From NCBI RefSeq assembly GCF_016907335.1, contig NZ_JAFBBT010000001.1, positions 2,480,001 to 2,544,000 on the forward strand: a stretch of 64,000 nt of DNA, written 5' to 3'. This stretch comes from Curtobacterium herbarum (GTDB lineage Bacteria; Actinomycetota; Actinomycetes; Actinomycetales; Microbacteriaceae). Position 1 is the first letter of the stretch. Each line of letters starts with the position of its first letter. A program made the position numbers and the translations under genes. Below are positions 40,298 to 50,436 of this stretch, in pieces. The notes beneath the pieces are model-generated. The model saw only the letters and a list, made by a program, of their open reading frames with translations. It searched no databases and was not told the origin of the DNA.

Positions 40298-42288
40298 CGG
40301 GCCTCCTCCGCGGACGCGATGACCGGCGCTGCCGGGGTCAGGCCGTCCGCGCGGAGGACGACCTCGTCGGCGTCGAGCGCTCGGACGAGGTCGCGGTCGT
40401 GCGTGACCACGACGACGGCTGTCCCGGCGTCGGCGAGTGCTCCGAGATGCTCGACGACGGCGCTCCACGTGGCTCGGTCCTGACCGGACGTCGGCTCATC
40501 GAGGACGAGGACCGGCGGGCGTGTCGCGATGACTGCGGCCAGCGCGAGTCGCCGTTGCTCGCCGCCCGAGAGGGTGAACGGGTTCGCCTCCGCGAGGTGG
40601 TCGAGCCGGAAGGTGTCGAGCAGCCCGGTGACCCGCTCCTCGATCTCGGCAGCGGGCATCCCGAGCGCGGCGGGGCCGGCGACGAGCTCCTCGCGGACGG
40701 AGCGCGCGATGAACTGGTGCTCCGGGTCCTGGAAGACGGTGCCGATGCGGGCGGCGAGCTCGCGGCTCGTCCAGGTGTGCGGGGCTGTGCCGCTCGGACC
40801 GTTCGTGCCGACGAGGTCCGGGGTGGCGTCGAGGGTGCCGCCAGCGGGACGGAGGAGTCCGGCGAGGGTGAGGCCGAGCGTGCTCTTGCCCACGCCGTTC
40901 GGCCCCGTGACGGCGAGCACCTGTCCACTCCGGACCTCGAGGTCGATGTCGCGACCGATGTGGTGCGCCCGGTCGAGGGCGCGCCGTCGGGAACTCCGGC
41001 CGGAGCCCCGGGTCCCGCCCCGGCTCGCGCTCCGGCTGGTCGCCAGCTCGCACGCCCGGAGCAGCGGCGTCCCACCGGGGGTGGGTCGAGCCTCCAGCCC
41101 GGCCGCCCCCGGCGCGAACGGGCGGAACACCGGGGTCGCGCGCTCGGAGTGCCCTGGCATCTCGCCCGCTCGCGCAGGGCGCACCCCCGCCGGGTCGGTC
41201 CCGACGCCGAGCGGGCGGAATCCCCCGCCGCCGGCCGTACCCGTCCCTGGCATTTCGCCCGCTCGCGGAGCGCGCACCCCCGCCGGGTCGGCCCCGACGC
41301 CGAGCGGGCGGAATCCCCCGCCGCCGGCCGTACCCGTCCCTGGCATTTCGCCCGCTCGCGCAGCGCGCACCCCCTCGGGGTCGGCCCCGACGCCGAGCGG
41401 GCGGAATCCCTCGCCGCCGGCCGTACCCGTCCCTGGCATTTCGCCCGCTCGCGCAGCGCGGCGGAGAGCAGGGCCGCGAGCGCCACTCCGCGCGGAACCC
41501 TGTGCGGGCTCGGACCCCGGGATCCACACTCCGCCTCGTTCGAGCGCTTCGCCGTGCGCAGCGAGCACCGCGTCGGGCGGCCCGTCGGCGACGACCCCAC
41601 CGCCGGGCTCGAGCAACACCAACCGGTCGACGAGGTCGAGCCACGTCCCGATGCGGTGCTCGACCACGAGGAACGTCGCGCCGGTGTCGTCGAGGAGTGC
41701 TCGGACGGCCTCGTGTACCTGGACGACACCGGTCGGGTCGAGGTTCGCGCACGGTTCGTCGAGCACGAGGGCACCCGGACGCATCGCCAGCACTCCGGCG
41801 AGCGCCAGCCGTTGCCGCTGCCCGCCGGAGAGCTTCGTGGTGGAGCGGTCGAGCGGCAGGTCGAGCCCGACGACGTCGAGTGCGTGCTGGACGCGGGGCC
41901 AGATCTCGACGCGCAGGACACCGAGGTTCTCGCATCCGAACGCCACGTCGTCGCCGATCCGGGACATCACGGTGTGCGCCTCGGGGTCCTGCATGACCAG
42001 GCCGACGCGGCCCCGGACGGTTCGTGGTTCGGCACCGTCGACGAGGACGGTTCCCTCAGCCGAGGCCGCGGTGTCGTCACTGTCGGCCGGGTCGTCGGCC
42101 AACACACCGGCCGCTGCGCGCAGGAGTGTCGACTTCCCGGCACCGGACGGACCGACGACGGCGACACGCTCGCCCGGCTGGAGGTCGAGTTCGACGTTCC
42201 GGACGGCCCAGGCCTGCCGTTCCGGGTACCGCCAGCCCCACCGTCGGAAGGCGATGTGCGCCGGACCGGAGGGCACGCCGGTCGTCAC
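40294..42288 (-). CDS. ECF transporter double ATPase, YkoD-like, with repeat-derived linker
   Basis: 664 residues. First ABC domain at about 10-250: VVGPSGAGKSTLLRAAAG, LSGGQRQRLALAGVLAM, LVLDEPCANLD. Second at about 430-660: VTGPNGVGKSTLGLTLAGLL, LSGGEQRRLALAAVI, LVLDEPTSGQD. Between them lies a linker of about 150 residues containing four tandem 31-residue units (RAGEMPGTGTAGGGGFRPLG...), each translated from one 59-60-bp genomic repeat at a 93-bp period. Both ATPases look intact. It drives uptake with the YkoE- and YkoC-like proteins. The GTG at 42288 overlaps the S-component stop. Confidence 0.9.
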   Translation of the reverse strand: MTTGVPSGPAHIAFRRWGWRYPERQAWAVRNVELDLQPGERVAVVGPSGAGKSTLLRAAAGVLADDPADSDDTAASAEGTVLVDGAEPRTVRGRVGLVMQDPEAHTVMSRIGDDVAFGCENLGVLRVEIWPRVQHALDVVGLDLPLDRSTTKLSGGQRQRLALAGVLAMRPGALVLDEPCANLDPTGVVQVHEAVRALLDDTGATFLVVEHRIGTWLDLVDRLVLLEPGGGVVADGPPDAVLAAHGEALERGGVWIPGSEPAQGSARSGARGPALRRAARAGEMPGTGTAGGEGFRPLGVGADPEGVRAARAGEMPGTGTAGGGGFRPLGVGADPAGVRAPRAGEMPGTGTAGGGGFRPLGVGTDPAGVRPARAGEMPGHSERATPVFRPFAPGAAGLEARPTPGGTPLLRACELATSRSASRGGTRGSGRSSRRRALDRAHHIGRDIDLEVRSGQVLAVTGPNGVGKSTLGLTLAGLLRPAGGTLDATPDLVGTNGPSGTAPHTWTSRELAARIGTVFQDPEHQFIARSVREELVAGPAALGMPAAEIEERVTGLLDTFRLDHLAEANPFTLSGGEQRRLALAAVIATRPPVLVLDEPTSGQDRATWSAVVEHLGALADAGTAVVVVTHDRDLVRALDADEVVLRADGLTPAAPVIASAEEAR
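41114..41452. repeat. 59/60-bp repeats, copies 9-12, in the ATPase linker
   Basis: Copies at 41114-41173, 41207-41266, 41300-41359 and 41393-41452, each 60 bases, in inverse orientation to copies 4-8 (CCTGGCAT precedes the right arm). The period is 93 bases, a multiple of three. The last three units are nearly identical. Confidence 0.9.
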
Positions 42289-42932
42289 GCGACGGAGGCT
42301 CGTGGTCGGCGCCCGTGCTCCCGTCCGGCCGCGAAGGACGACAGCACGCCGGTCCGTGCGAGGGCGCGGACGAGCAACCAGGATCCGATGCCCGAGATCA
42401 CGACGCCGGACACGATCGCGCAGATGACGTACGTCGCCTGGAACGCTGCCGTCGCGCCCGCGTAGTAGCGGAACGCGTCGTTCAGTCCGAGTGCGAGGCC
42501 GGTCGCAGCTCCGGCGAGCATGACCACCGGCAGCTTCCAGACCCGGTAGAGGAACAGTGCGAGGACGATCTCGGCGCCGATGCCCTGGACCAGACCGGAG
42601 AGCAGGGTGCCCCACCCCCACTGCGTGCCGAGCATCGCCTCGACGGACGCGGCGACGATCTCGCCGAAGAGTGCTGCGCCGGGCTTGCGGACGACGATGG
42701 CGACGAGCGGTCCGGCGAGCAACCAGACGCCGCCGACCAACGCCTGGGATCCGGGCAGGAGCAGTCCGAGGCCCGCTCCGATCGGCTCGTAGGCCACGTC
42801 CCAGAGCTTGAAGACGACCCCGACGGCGACCGCGAGGACCGCGGCGACGACGATGTCGATGACCCGCCAGCGCAGTGAGCGCTTCGAGACGGGACGTTCG
42901 ATGGACGATCCGGTGGGTGCACCAGTGGACAT
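42285..42932 (-). CDS. ECF transporter S component, YkoE-like (thiamin precursor)
   Basis: 215 residues, about six membrane helices: VIDIVVAAVLAVAVGVVFKL, LVGGVWLLAGPLVAIVV, FGEIVAASVEAMLGTQWGWG, and VICAIVSGVVISGIGSWLLV. The EAMLGTQWG region is characteristic of YkoE, the substrate-binding subunit thought to take up hydroxymethylpyrimidine or thiamin. The ATG at 42932 follows a GGAGGAG site at the 3' end of a TPP riboswitch, so thiamin pyrophosphate should shut off translation. First gene of the YkoE-YkoD-YkoC-kinase operon. Confidence 0.9.
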   Translation of the reverse strand: MSTGAPTGSSIERPVSKRSLRWRVIDIVVAAVLAVAVGVVFKLWDVAYEPIGAGLGLLLPGSQALVGGVWLLAGPLVAIVVRKPGAALFGEIVAASVEAMLGTQWGWGTLLSGLVQGIGAEIVLALFLYRVWKLPVVMLAGAATGLALGLNDAFRYYAGATAAFQATYVICAIVSGVVISGIGSWLLVRALARTGVLSSFAAGREHGRRPRASVA

Positions 42933-42943
42933 CGCGATGACTC

Positions 42944-43032
42944 CTCCCTGCGCCGGCATGATCCGGATCAGGTTCGACGGTCGGAGCGCGGTTCGCTCCC
43001 TCTCAGCCCGCTCTGGCGGACTCCCGTGTGTG
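42944..43032 (-). ncRNA. TPP (THI-element) riboswitch
   Basis: On the minus strand the conserved elements appear in order: GGGCTGAGAGGGAGCG, then CGAACCTGATCCGGATCATG and CCGGCGCAGGGAGG. These match the pyrimidine- and pyrophosphate-sensing helices of the THI box. The 3' end overlaps the GGAGGAG ribosome binding site of the YkoE-like gene, so ligand binding would hide the start site. Confidence 0.95.
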
Positions 43033-43051
43033 TCCCAGCAGTGTACCCACC

Positions 43052-43093
43052 GGACAGGAGGTCCGTGGTCTCGTGACCACGGGCCTCCTGTCC
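43052..43093. terminator. Terminator hairpin between the GerW-like gene and the riboswitch
   Basis: 19-bp stem with one mismatch (43052-43070 with 43075-43093), loop TCGT. The stem, GGACAGGAGG, is a variant of the GACGGGAGGC hairpin family. Confidence 0.8.
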
Positions 43094-43102
43094 GTCAGGT
43101 GG

Positions 43103-43432
43103 TCACTTCTTGAGCGCGCGGATGAGCTTGACGAGCACCTTGCCGGCGACCCAGATGACCGGGATGCTGACGGTGAGGAGTGAGATGACGTTCGGCTCGA
43201 AGGTGAGGTCCTGCCCGGGGCGGCGGACGTAGGCGCCGACCGGCAGCGCGACGGCACCACCGCCACCACCGCCGGCGCCGTCCTCATCGGCGTCGGACCC
43301 GCCGCCGAAGCCGTACCAGTTGACGGAGACGGGGATCAGCGTGCTGTCCCCGACCTCCACCGGGTCGCCGTAGTTCGAGGCGACTCCGACGGGCCGCACC
43401 TTGTCTGCGATCTGCGTGACGATGTTGGTCAT
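43103..43432 (-). CDS. GerW/YtfJ family protein
   Basis: 109 residues: ADKVRPVGVASNYGDPVEVG, DSTLIPVSVNWYGFGGG, a Gly/Asp-rich loop, and a C-terminal hydrophobic stretch PNVISLLTVSIPVIWVAGKV. This pattern matches the GerW (sporulation protein YtfJ) family, present also in non-sporulating actinobacteria, with unknown role. A TAGCGT lies seven bases before the ATG, so it is predicted leaderless. Confidence 0.8.
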   Translation of the reverse strand: MTNIVTQIADKVRPVGVASNYGDPVEVGDSTLIPVSVNWYGFGGGSDADEDGAGGGGGGAVALPVGAYVRRPGQDLTFEPNVISLLTVSIPVIWVAGKVLVKLIRALKK

Positions 43433-43439
43433 GGCGGCG

Positions 43440-43445
43440 ACGCTA
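43440..43445 (-). promoter_or_regulatory. -10 box TAGCGT, leaderless GerW-like gene
   Basis: TAGCGT on the minus strand, seven bases before the ATG at 43432. Confidence 0.6.
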
Positions 43446-43644
43446 CTCCGCGGGCTCTGCCTGCCGGACCGGCCATGACGAACTGTGGAGGAACACCGTC
43501 CTCGACCGTCGTGTGCAGGAGTGGTCCGGCTCCTCCGACGAGGGCCTGTGGAGAGCCGCAACGGTCCACAGTTCGGGCCTGCGGGTCGGACATCACAGCG
43601 GGTCGCCGATACGTTGGCCCAGTTCATCTCTCCTGGAGGCACGT

Positions 43645-46038
43645 TTGCACACCTGGCCCGGCAACCCCTACCCGCTCGGCGCGACCTACGACGGCAGCGG
43701 CACGAACTTCGCCGTGTTCAGCGAGGTCGCCGAAGGGGTCGAGCTCTGCCTGTTCGATGCCGACGGGACCGAAGAGCGAGTCCGCCTCGTCGAGGTCGAC
43801 GCGCACGTCTGGCACGCTTACCTGCCCACCGTCGGCCCGGGGCAGGAGTACGGCTTCCGCGTCCACGCCCCGTACGACCCGGCGAACGGCGTCCGGTCGA
43901 ACCCGGCGAAGCTCCTGCTCGACCCGTACGCGAAGGCGACGAGCGGCGACATCGACTGGGACCAGTCCCTGTTCTCGTACACGTTCGGCGACCCCGACTC
44001 GACGAACGACGAGGACTCCGCGTCCCACATGGTGAAGGGCGTGGTGATCAACCCGTTCTTCGACTGGCAGGGCGACCGCGCGCCCCGCATCCCCTACGGC
44101 GAGACCATCATCTACGAGGCACACGTCAAGGGCCTCACCGAGACGCACCCCGACGTGCCGGAGGACCAGCGCGGCACCTACGCCGGTGTCTCACACCCGG
44201 CGGTCATCGAGCACCTCAAGCGCCTCGGCGTGACGACGCTCGAGCTCATGCCCGTGCACCAGTTCGTGAACGACTCGACGCTGCAGGACAAGGGGCTGTC
44301 GAACTACTGGGGCTACAACACCATCGGGTTCTTCGCGCCGCACTCGCACTACTCGTCGTCGGGCGACGGCGGGCAGCAGGTGCAGGAGTTCAAGACCATG
44401 GTGCGCGAGCTGCACCGGGCCGGCATCGAGGTCGTCATCGACGTCGTCTACAACCACACCGCCGAGGGCAACCACCTCGGCCCGACACTGTCCTTCCGCG
44501 GCCTCGACAACGCCGCCTACTACCGCCTGATGGACGACGACAAGCGGTACTACATGGACGTCACGGGGACCGGCAACTCCCTGAATGTCGGACACCCGCA
44601 CTCGCTGCAGCTGATCATGGACTCCCTCCGCTACTGGGTGACCGAGATGCACGTGGACGGCTTCCGGTTCGACCTGGCAGCAGCCCTCGCGCGCGAGTTC
44701 TACGAGGTCGACCGGCTCTCCGCGTTCTTCGAACTGGTCCAGCAGGACCCGATCGTGTCGCAGGTGAAGCTCATCGCCGAACCGTGGGACGTCGGCCCCG
44801 GCGGCTACCAGGTCGGCAACTTCCCGCCGCAGTGGTCGGAGTGGAACGGCAAGTACCGCGACACGGTCCGTGACTTCTGGCGTGGCGAGCCCTCCACGTT
44901 GGGTGAGTTCGCGTCGCGTATCTCGGGGTCCGCGGACCTGTACGAGCACGACGGCCGCACGCCCAAGGCGAGCATCAACTTCATCACCGCGCACGACGGT
45001 TTCACGCTGTACGACCTGGTCGCCTACAACGAGAAGCACAACGACGCCAACGGCGAGGACAACAACGACGGCGAGAGCCACAACCGATCGTGGAACTCGG
45101 GTGCTGAAGGCCCCACCGACGACCCCGAGGTGAACGCGCTCCGCCTGCAGCGCCGCCGGAACTTCATCGCCACCCTGCTGCTGAGCCAGGGCGTGCCGAT
45201 GATCGCCCACGGTGACGAACTCGGCCGCACCCAGCAGGGCAACAACAACGTCTACGCGCAGGACTCCGAACTGAGCTGGATCGACTGGGCGACCGCCGAC
45301 GACGACCTCATCCAGTTCACCGCCGACGTCGTCAAGCTCCGTCACGACCACCCGACGTTCCGACGGACCCGCTACTTCAACGGCCGTCCGGTCCGCCGGG
45401 GCGAGGGCGAACCGCTGCCCGACGTGGTGTGGCTGACCCCGGCCGGCGACGCCATGCAGCCGGAAGAGTGGGACTCGGGCTTCGGCAAGAGCGTCGGCAT
45501 GTACCTGAACGGCGAGGGCATCCGCGGACGCGACGCCCGCGGTGAACGGGTCACCGACGTGGCCTTCCTGACGTACTTCAACGCGCACGACGGCGTGGTG
45601 ACGTTCACGTTGCCGCCCGAGGAGTACTCCCCGGGGTGGACCGTCCGCATCGACACCGCCGAGCCCGGTGCCCGGGACGAGGTCCTCGAGGCCGGAGACG
45701 CGCTCGACGTCCCCGCACGCTCGATGATCGTCCTCCGCGCAGAGCCCGAGCACGAGATCCAGCGGACACCGGTCGACACGACGACGAACACCACGGCCGA
45801 CCCGTCCGCGGACGCCGCCGTGCCGGCCGACCCGGACCACCCGGCAGCGACGCCCGCGAACCCCGCCGCCTCGGCGACGCCGAGCGCGGCCGGGACGCCC
45901 GGAGCCTCCGGCGTGACGAGCGTGACGAGCACGACGAGCGGCAGCACGACCAGCACGCCCGATGGAGCCGGAGCCCCGGCGACGACCGACACCACCTCCG
46001 AGACGCCCGCCTCTGACACCCCTGGGAGTGCCGCATGA
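43645..46038 (+). CDS. glgX: Glycogen debranching enzyme GlgX
   Basis: 797 residues. CBM48 domain first (NPYPLGATYDGSGTNFAVFS), then a GH13 barrel: IEVVIDVVYNHTAEGNHLGP, VDGFRFDLAAALARE with the nucleophile Asp, LIAEPWDVGPGGYQVGNFPP with the acid Glu, and FITAHDGFTLYDLVAYNEKHN. It cleaves alpha-1,6 branches of glycogen, giving linear chains for TreY. The start is a TTG at 43645, five bases after GGAGG, since no ATG or GTG fits. The last 95 residues are a Thr/Pro/Ala-rich tail not needed for the fold. The stop overlaps the treY start. Confidence 0.95.
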   Translation: MHTWPGNPYPLGATYDGSGTNFAVFSEVAEGVELCLFDADGTEERVRLVEVDAHVWHAYLPTVGPGQEYGFRVHAPYDPANGVRSNPAKLLLDPYAKATSGDIDWDQSLFSYTFGDPDSTNDEDSASHMVKGVVINPFFDWQGDRAPRIPYGETIIYEAHVKGLTETHPDVPEDQRGTYAGVSHPAVIEHLKRLGVTTLELMPVHQFVNDSTLQDKGLSNYWGYNTIGFFAPHSHYSSSGDGGQQVQEFKTMVRELHRAGIEVVIDVVYNHTAEGNHLGPTLSFRGLDNAAYYRLMDDDKRYYMDVTGTGNSLNVGHPHSLQLIMDSLRYWVTEMHVDGFRFDLAAALAREFYEVDRLSAFFELVQQDPIVSQVKLIAEPWDVGPGGYQVGNFPPQWSEWNGKYRDTVRDFWRGEPSTLGEFASRISGSADLYEHDGRTPKASINFITAHDGFTLYDLVAYNEKHNDANGEDNNDGESHNRSWNSGAEGPTDDPEVNALRLQRRRNFIATLLLSQGVPMIAHGDELGRTQQGNNNVYAQDSELSWIDWATADDDLIQFTADVVKLRHDHPTFRRTRYFNGRPVRRGEGEPLPDVVWLTPAGDAMQPEEWDSGFGKSVGMYLNGEGIRGRDARGERVTDVAFLTYFNAHDGVVTFTLPPEEYSPGWTVRIDTAEPGARDEVLEAGDALDVPARSMIVLRAEPEHEIQRTPVDTTTNTTADPSADAAVPADPDHPAATPANPAASATPSAAGTPGASGVTSVTSTTSGSTTSTPDGAGAPATTDTTSETPASDTPGSAA

Positions 46039-48572
46039 CCCGCCGGAACCCGACCTCGACCTACCGCCTCCAGGTCACCGCCGACTTCGACCTGAGCGCT
46101 GCGCAGGACGTCGTCGACTACGTCCGTGACCTCGGCGCCGACTGGCTGTACCTGTCGCCCGTGCTGCAGGCCGAGCCCGGCTCCGGTCACGGCTACGACG
46201 TCGTGGACCACACGCACGTCGACACGGACCGTGGCGGCGACGACGCCCTCCGCGCCCTCGCCGAAGCCGCGCACGCGGCGGGGCTCGGCGTCCTGGTCGA
46301 CGTCGTCCCGAACCACGTCGGCGTCGCGACCCCGGCAGTGAACCCGTGGTGGTGGTCGCTCCTCGAGCACGGCCAGGAGTCCCCGGTCGCGTGGGCGTTC
46401 GACATCGACTGGGCCGCCGGTGACGGCCGCGTCCGCATCCCGGTGCTCGACGACCGTCTGCTCGACGCCGTCACCCTCGACACGGGCAGCGCGGACGGCG
46501 GGTCCCCGCGTCTGCTGGTCGGCGAGACCGAGTACCCGACCGCGCCCGGCACCGTGCACGACGGCGACGACGTCGCGGCCGTGCACGCCCGGCAGCACTA
46601 CGAGTTCGTGCACTGGAAGCGCGCCGACTCCGAGCTGAACTACCGCCGCTTCTTCGCGGTGAACACCCTCGCCGCGATCCGTGTCGAGGAGCCCGAGGTC
46701 TTCGCCGCATCGCACAGCGTCATCGGCTCCTGGTTCCGGGACGGGCTGGTCGACGGCCTGCGCATCGACCACCCGGACGGGCTCTACGACCCGGCCGGCT
46801 ACCTCGACGACCTCGCTGACCTGACGGGCGGCGCGTACACCCTCGTCGAGAAGATCCTCGAGCCGGGCGAGCTGCTGCCGTCGTCCTGGCCGGTGGACGG
46901 CACGACCGGCTACGACGCCCTCGGGTTCATCGACCGGGTGTTCGTCGACCCGGCCGGCGAGCACGCCCTCACGGCCCTCGAGGACCGGCTGCGCGGCGGA
47001 CACGTCGCGTGGCAGGACCTCACACACGGCACACGTCGCGGGATCGCCGACGGCATCCTGAACAGCGAGGTCCGACGCCTGGCGCGCCTCCTGGTCGTCG
47101 ACCCGGCCGTCCAGGGTGGCGGCGCCGACGTGGCCGAGGAGCGCATCGTCGACGCCGTCGCGGAGATCGTGGCGAGCTTCGAGGTGTACCGCACCTACCT
47201 GCCGGAGGGCATCCACCACCTGATCGCGGCACTCGAGGTCGCAGCGGAGGCCCGCCCCGACCTGGTCGACGTCATCGACCGGATCGCACCGGCCCTCTGC
47301 GACGCGGACAACGCCGCCGCGATCCGCCTGCAGCAGACCAGCGGCATGGTGATGGCGAAGGGCGTCGAGGACACCGCGTTCTACCGGACCTCGCGCCTGT
47401 CGTCCCTGAGCGAGGTGGGCGGCGACCCGAGCGTGTTCTCGGTCACCCTCGACGAGTTCCACGCCGCCCAGCGCGAGCGGCTCGCCAGCTGGCCGCACGC
47501 CATGACGACGCTGACCACCCACGACACCAAGCGCAGCGAGGACACCCGTGCCCGCATCGCCGTCCTCGCCGAACTCGGCGAGGAGTGGACGGCGGCCTTC
47601 GACCGTCTCAACGCGCTCGCTCCGCTCGAGGACGGCGTCTTCGCCAACCTGCTCTGGCAGGCGATCGTCGGGGCACGCCCGGCCTCACGTGAGCGCCTGC
47701 ACGCCTACGCCGAGAAGGCGTCGCGCGAAGCCGGCGACAGCACGACGTGGACCGAGCCGAACGAGTCCTTCGAGCAGCAGATGCACGCCCTGGTCGACGC
47801 CGCGTTCGACGACCCGGCCGTGGTCGCCGAGCTCGACGCCATCGACGAGCGGATCGACGCGGCGGGCTGGTCGAACGGTCTCGGCGCGAAGATCCTGCAG
47901 CTCACCGCACCCGGTGTGCCGGACGTCTACCAGGGCACGGAAGCCTGGGACCGTTCGCTCGTCGACCCGGACAACCGACGGCCCGTGGACTACGCCGAAC
48001 GCCGTCACGTCCTGGCCTCGCTCGACGGCGCCGACGACGACGGCCCGGACGCCCTGCCCGGCATCGACCTCGGGGCCGCGGCGAAGACCCTCGTCACCAG
48101 CCGTGCCCTCCGTGTCCGTCGCGACCACCCGGAGCTGTTCTCTCGGTACGTCCCGCTCGACGCGACCGGCCCGGCAGCAGACCACGTGGTCGCCTTCGAC
48201 CGCGGCGGGGTCGTGACGGTCGCCACGCGACTGCCGCTGGGCCTCCAGTTGGTCGGTGGCTGGGCGGACACGCTCCTGCACGTCGTGCCGGTCGAGCGTG
48301 TCGACCTGCTGACCGGGAGGCGCTTCCCGGCCGATCGGGACCTCCTGCTCGACGAGGTCCTCACCGACTTCCCCGTCGCGCTGCTCGTGCCCGCCGACGT
48401 CGTCGACGGGGCCGGTCACGACGCCACGGACACCAGCACGTCCGACGTCAGCACGTCCGACGCCGGCACGACCAGCACAAGCACCAGCACCAGCACCAGC
48501 ACCAGCACCAGCACCGATGACACCGAGACCGACGCGCAGGCCGAGGTCGAGATCCTGGAGGGTCACGCATGA
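46035..48572 (+). CDS. treY: Maltooligosyl trehalose synthase TreY
   Basis: 845 residues, GH13_26. It begins [20 protein letters not shown], then [40 protein letters not shown] and [36 protein letters not shown] with the nucleophile Asp. It turns the reducing-end glucose of a maltodextrin into a trehalose linkage. After the C-terminal beta domain comes a tail of about 60 residues with a Ser-Thr dipeptide run from a 6-base tandem repeat. Overlaps both glgX and treZ by four bases. Confidence 0.96.
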   Translation: MTRRNPTSTYRLQVTADFDLSAAQDVVDYVRDLGADWLYLSPVLQAEPGSGHGYDVVDHTHVDTDRGGDDALRALAEAAHAAGLGVLVDVVPNHVGVATPAVNPWWWSLLEHGQESPVAWAFDIDWAAGDGRVRIPVLDDRLLDAVTLDTGSADGGSPRLLVGETEYPTAPGTVHDGDDVAAVHARQHYEFVHWKRADSELNYRRFFAVNTLAAIRVEEPEVFAASHSVIGSWFRDGLVDGLRIDHPDGLYDPAGYLDDLADLTGGAYTLVEKILEPGELLPSSWPVDGTTGYDALGFIDRVFVDPAGEHALTALEDRLRGGHVAWQDLTHGTRRGIADGILNSEVRRLARLLVVDPAVQGGGADVAEERIVDAVAEIVASFEVYRTYLPEGIHHLIAALEVAAEARPDLVDVIDRIAPALCDADNAAAIRLQQTSGMVMAKGVEDTAFYRTSRLSSLSEVGGDPSVFSVTLDEFHAAQRERLASWPHAMTTLTTHDTKRSEDTRARIAVLAELGEEWTAAFDRLNALAPLEDGVFANLLWQAIVGARPASRERLHAYAEKASREAGDSTTWTEPNESFEQQMHALVDAAFDDPAVVAELDAIDERIDAAGWSNGLGAKILQLTAPGVPDVYQGTEAWDRSLVDPDNRRPVDYAERRHVLASLDGADDDGPDALPGIDLGAAAKTLVTSRALRVRRDHPELFSRYVPLDATGPAADHVVAFDRGGVVTVATRLPLGLQLVGGWADTLLHVVPVERVDLLTGRRFPADRDLLLDEVLTDFPVALLVPADVVDGAGHDATDTSTSDVSTSDAGTTSTSTSTSTSTSTSTDDTETDAQAEVEILEGHA
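48480..48515. repeat. Tandem 6-bp repeat (AGCACC x 6) in treY
   Basis: Six units encoding an alternating Ser-Thr stretch in the low-complexity TreY tail. The length can vary by slippage without shifting the frame. Confidence 0.85.
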
Positions 48573-50323
48573 CCATTCCCGACCGCTACGGCGTCTGGGC
48601 CCCCGAACCCGAGAACGTCCGACTCGTCGTCGACGGCACCGAGCACCCGCTCACCCGCGGCGACGACGGCTGGTGGACGACCGACGAGGTCATGCCCGTC
48701 GTCGGCGCCCGGTACGGCTTCCGCATCGACGGGGACGACTCCGTCCGGCCCGACCCACGCAGCCGCTTCCAGCCGGAGGGCGTGCACGCCCCGTCCGAGG
48801 TCGTCGACCCGGCGCGGTTCACCTGGACCGACGACGCCTGGACCGGTCGTCCGGCCCGGGGCGGGGTCATCTACGAGATGCACATCGGCACCTACACGCC
48901 CGAAGGCACCCTCGACGCGGCGGCCGCGAAGCTCGAGCACCTCGTCGAACTCGGCGTGGAGTTCGTCGAGCTCCTGCCCGTCAACGGGGTCAACGGCGAG
49001 TGGAACTGGGGCTACGACGGGGTCGCGTGGTTCGCCGTGCACGCGCCGTACGGTGGTCCGGACGCCTACGACCGCTTCGTCGACCGGGCCCACGCGCTCG
49101 GTCTCGGCGTGATCCAGGACGTCGTCTACAACCACCTCGGACCCAGCGGGAACTACCTGCCGCTCTACGGCCCGTACCTGGTGCAGGGGCTCGCCAACAC
49201 CTGGGGCGACTCCGTGAACGTCGAAGAGCCCGAGGTGCGCCGCTACGTCCTGGACAACGTCCGGATGTGGTTCCGCGACCACCACGTCGACGGCCTGCGC
49301 CTCGACGCCGTGCACGCGATCCGCGACACGACCCGCCCACACATCCTCGCCGAGATGGCCAGCGAGACCGATGCGTTCTCGTCGTTCGTCGGCAAGCCGC
49401 TGTCGTTGATCGCCGAATCCGACCTCAACGACCCGGTCATGTTCCGGCCGCGCGAGGCGTCTGGCTACGGTCTGGCCGGCCAGTGGTCCGACGACTTCCA
49501 CCACGCCGTGCACGTCGCGGTCACCGGGGAGACGAACGGCTACTACGCCGACTTCGCTCCCCTGACCGCGCTGGCCAAGGTGCTCGACCAGGGCTTCTTC
49601 CACGACGGCACCTGGTCGTCGTTCCGCGGCAAGCGCCACGGACGGCCGATCGACCGTGGCACCTCGCCGACGACCGCGCTGGTCGTGGCGAACCAGAACC
49701 ACGACCAGATCGGCAACCGCGCCGCCGGCGACCGGCTCGCTGCGACCGTGTCCGACGAGGGACTGGTCATCGCCGCGGCGCTCACCCTGCTCGGCCCGTT
49801 CACCCCGATGCTCTTCATGGGCGAGGAGTTCGCCGCCACCACGCCGTGGCAGTTCTTCACCTCGCACCCGGAGCCGGACCTCGGCAAGATCACCGCCGAG
49901 GGCCGGATCAAGGAGTTCGCCGAACACGGTTGGGACGAGTCGACCGTCCCGGACCCGCAGGACCCCACGACGTTCACCAACTCGAAGTTGGACTGGTCCG
50001 ACGTCGAGTCTGAGCGCGGTGCGCGGATCCTCAACGCCTACCGGGTCCTCGTCGCGCTCCGCCGGACGGACGAGGCGTTCGTCGACCACCGGTACGAGGC
50101 GAACGCGGTCCGCTTCAGCGAGGACGAGCGGTGGCTGGTGCTGACCCGCGGGCTGCTCGGCCCCACGGCAGCCCCGGTGCACGTCGTCGTGAACCTGTCG
50201 GACGACCCGGCTGAGGTCCCGCTCGTCGGGGCCACCGGCGAGGTGCTGTTCAGCTTCGGGGACGCCGACTTCGACACCGACGGCGTCCGCTTCGCCGGCC
50301 GCGGACTCGTGGTGGTGCGCTGA
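48569..50323 (+). CDS. treZ: Maltooligosyltrehalose trehalohydrolase TreZ
   Basis: 584 residues, GH13_10. N-terminal CBM48-like domain ([17 protein letters not shown]), barrel with [76 protein letters not shown] (nucleophile) and [15 protein letters not shown] (acid/base), [20 protein letters not shown]. It releases free trehalose from TreY's product. With glgX and treY it forms the OtsA-independent trehalose route from glycogen. A 50-bp palindromic terminator follows. Confidence 0.96.
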   Translation: MTIPDRYGVWAPEPENVRLVVDGTEHPLTRGDDGWWTTDEVMPVVGARYGFRIDGDDSVRPDPRSRFQPEGVHAPSEVVDPARFTWTDDAWTGRPARGGVIYEMHIGTYTPEGTLDAAAAKLEHLVELGVEFVELLPVNGVNGEWNWGYDGVAWFAVHAPYGGPDAYDRFVDRAHALGLGVIQDVVYNHLGPSGNYLPLYGPYLVQGLANTWGDSVNVEEPEVRRYVLDNVRMWFRDHHVDGLRLDAVHAIRDTTRPHILAEMASETDAFSSFVGKPLSLIAESDLNDPVMFRPREASGYGLAGQWSDDFHHAVHVAVTGETNGYYADFAPLTALAKVLDQGFFHDGTWSSFRGKRHGRPIDRGTSPTTALVVANQNHDQIGNRAAGDRLAATVSDEGLVIAAALTLLGPFTPMLFMGEEFAATTPWQFFTSHPEPDLGKITAEGRIKEFAEHGWDESTVPDPQDPTTFTNSKLDWSDVESERGARILNAYRVLVALRRTDEAFVDHRYEANAVRFSEDERWLVLTRGLLGPTAAPVHVVVNLSDDPAEVPLVGATGEVLFSFGDADFDTDGVRFAGRGLVVVR

Positions 50324-50371
50324 CACGCGCAGCAGCCTGACACGCGCAGCGTGCTGACCCGATCAGCCCTG

Positions 50372-50421
50372 TGACGGACGGGAGGCCCGGTACCAGCTGG
50401 TACCGGGCCTCCCGTCCGTCA
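50372..50421. terminator. 50-bp perfect palindrome, terminator
   Basis: Arms 50372-50396 and 50397-50421 are exact complements with no spacer, between the convergent treZ and aldo/keto reductase genes. Contains GACGGGAGGC. Confidence 0.85.
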
Positions 50422-50436
50422 GGCGGTGCGTTCCGC

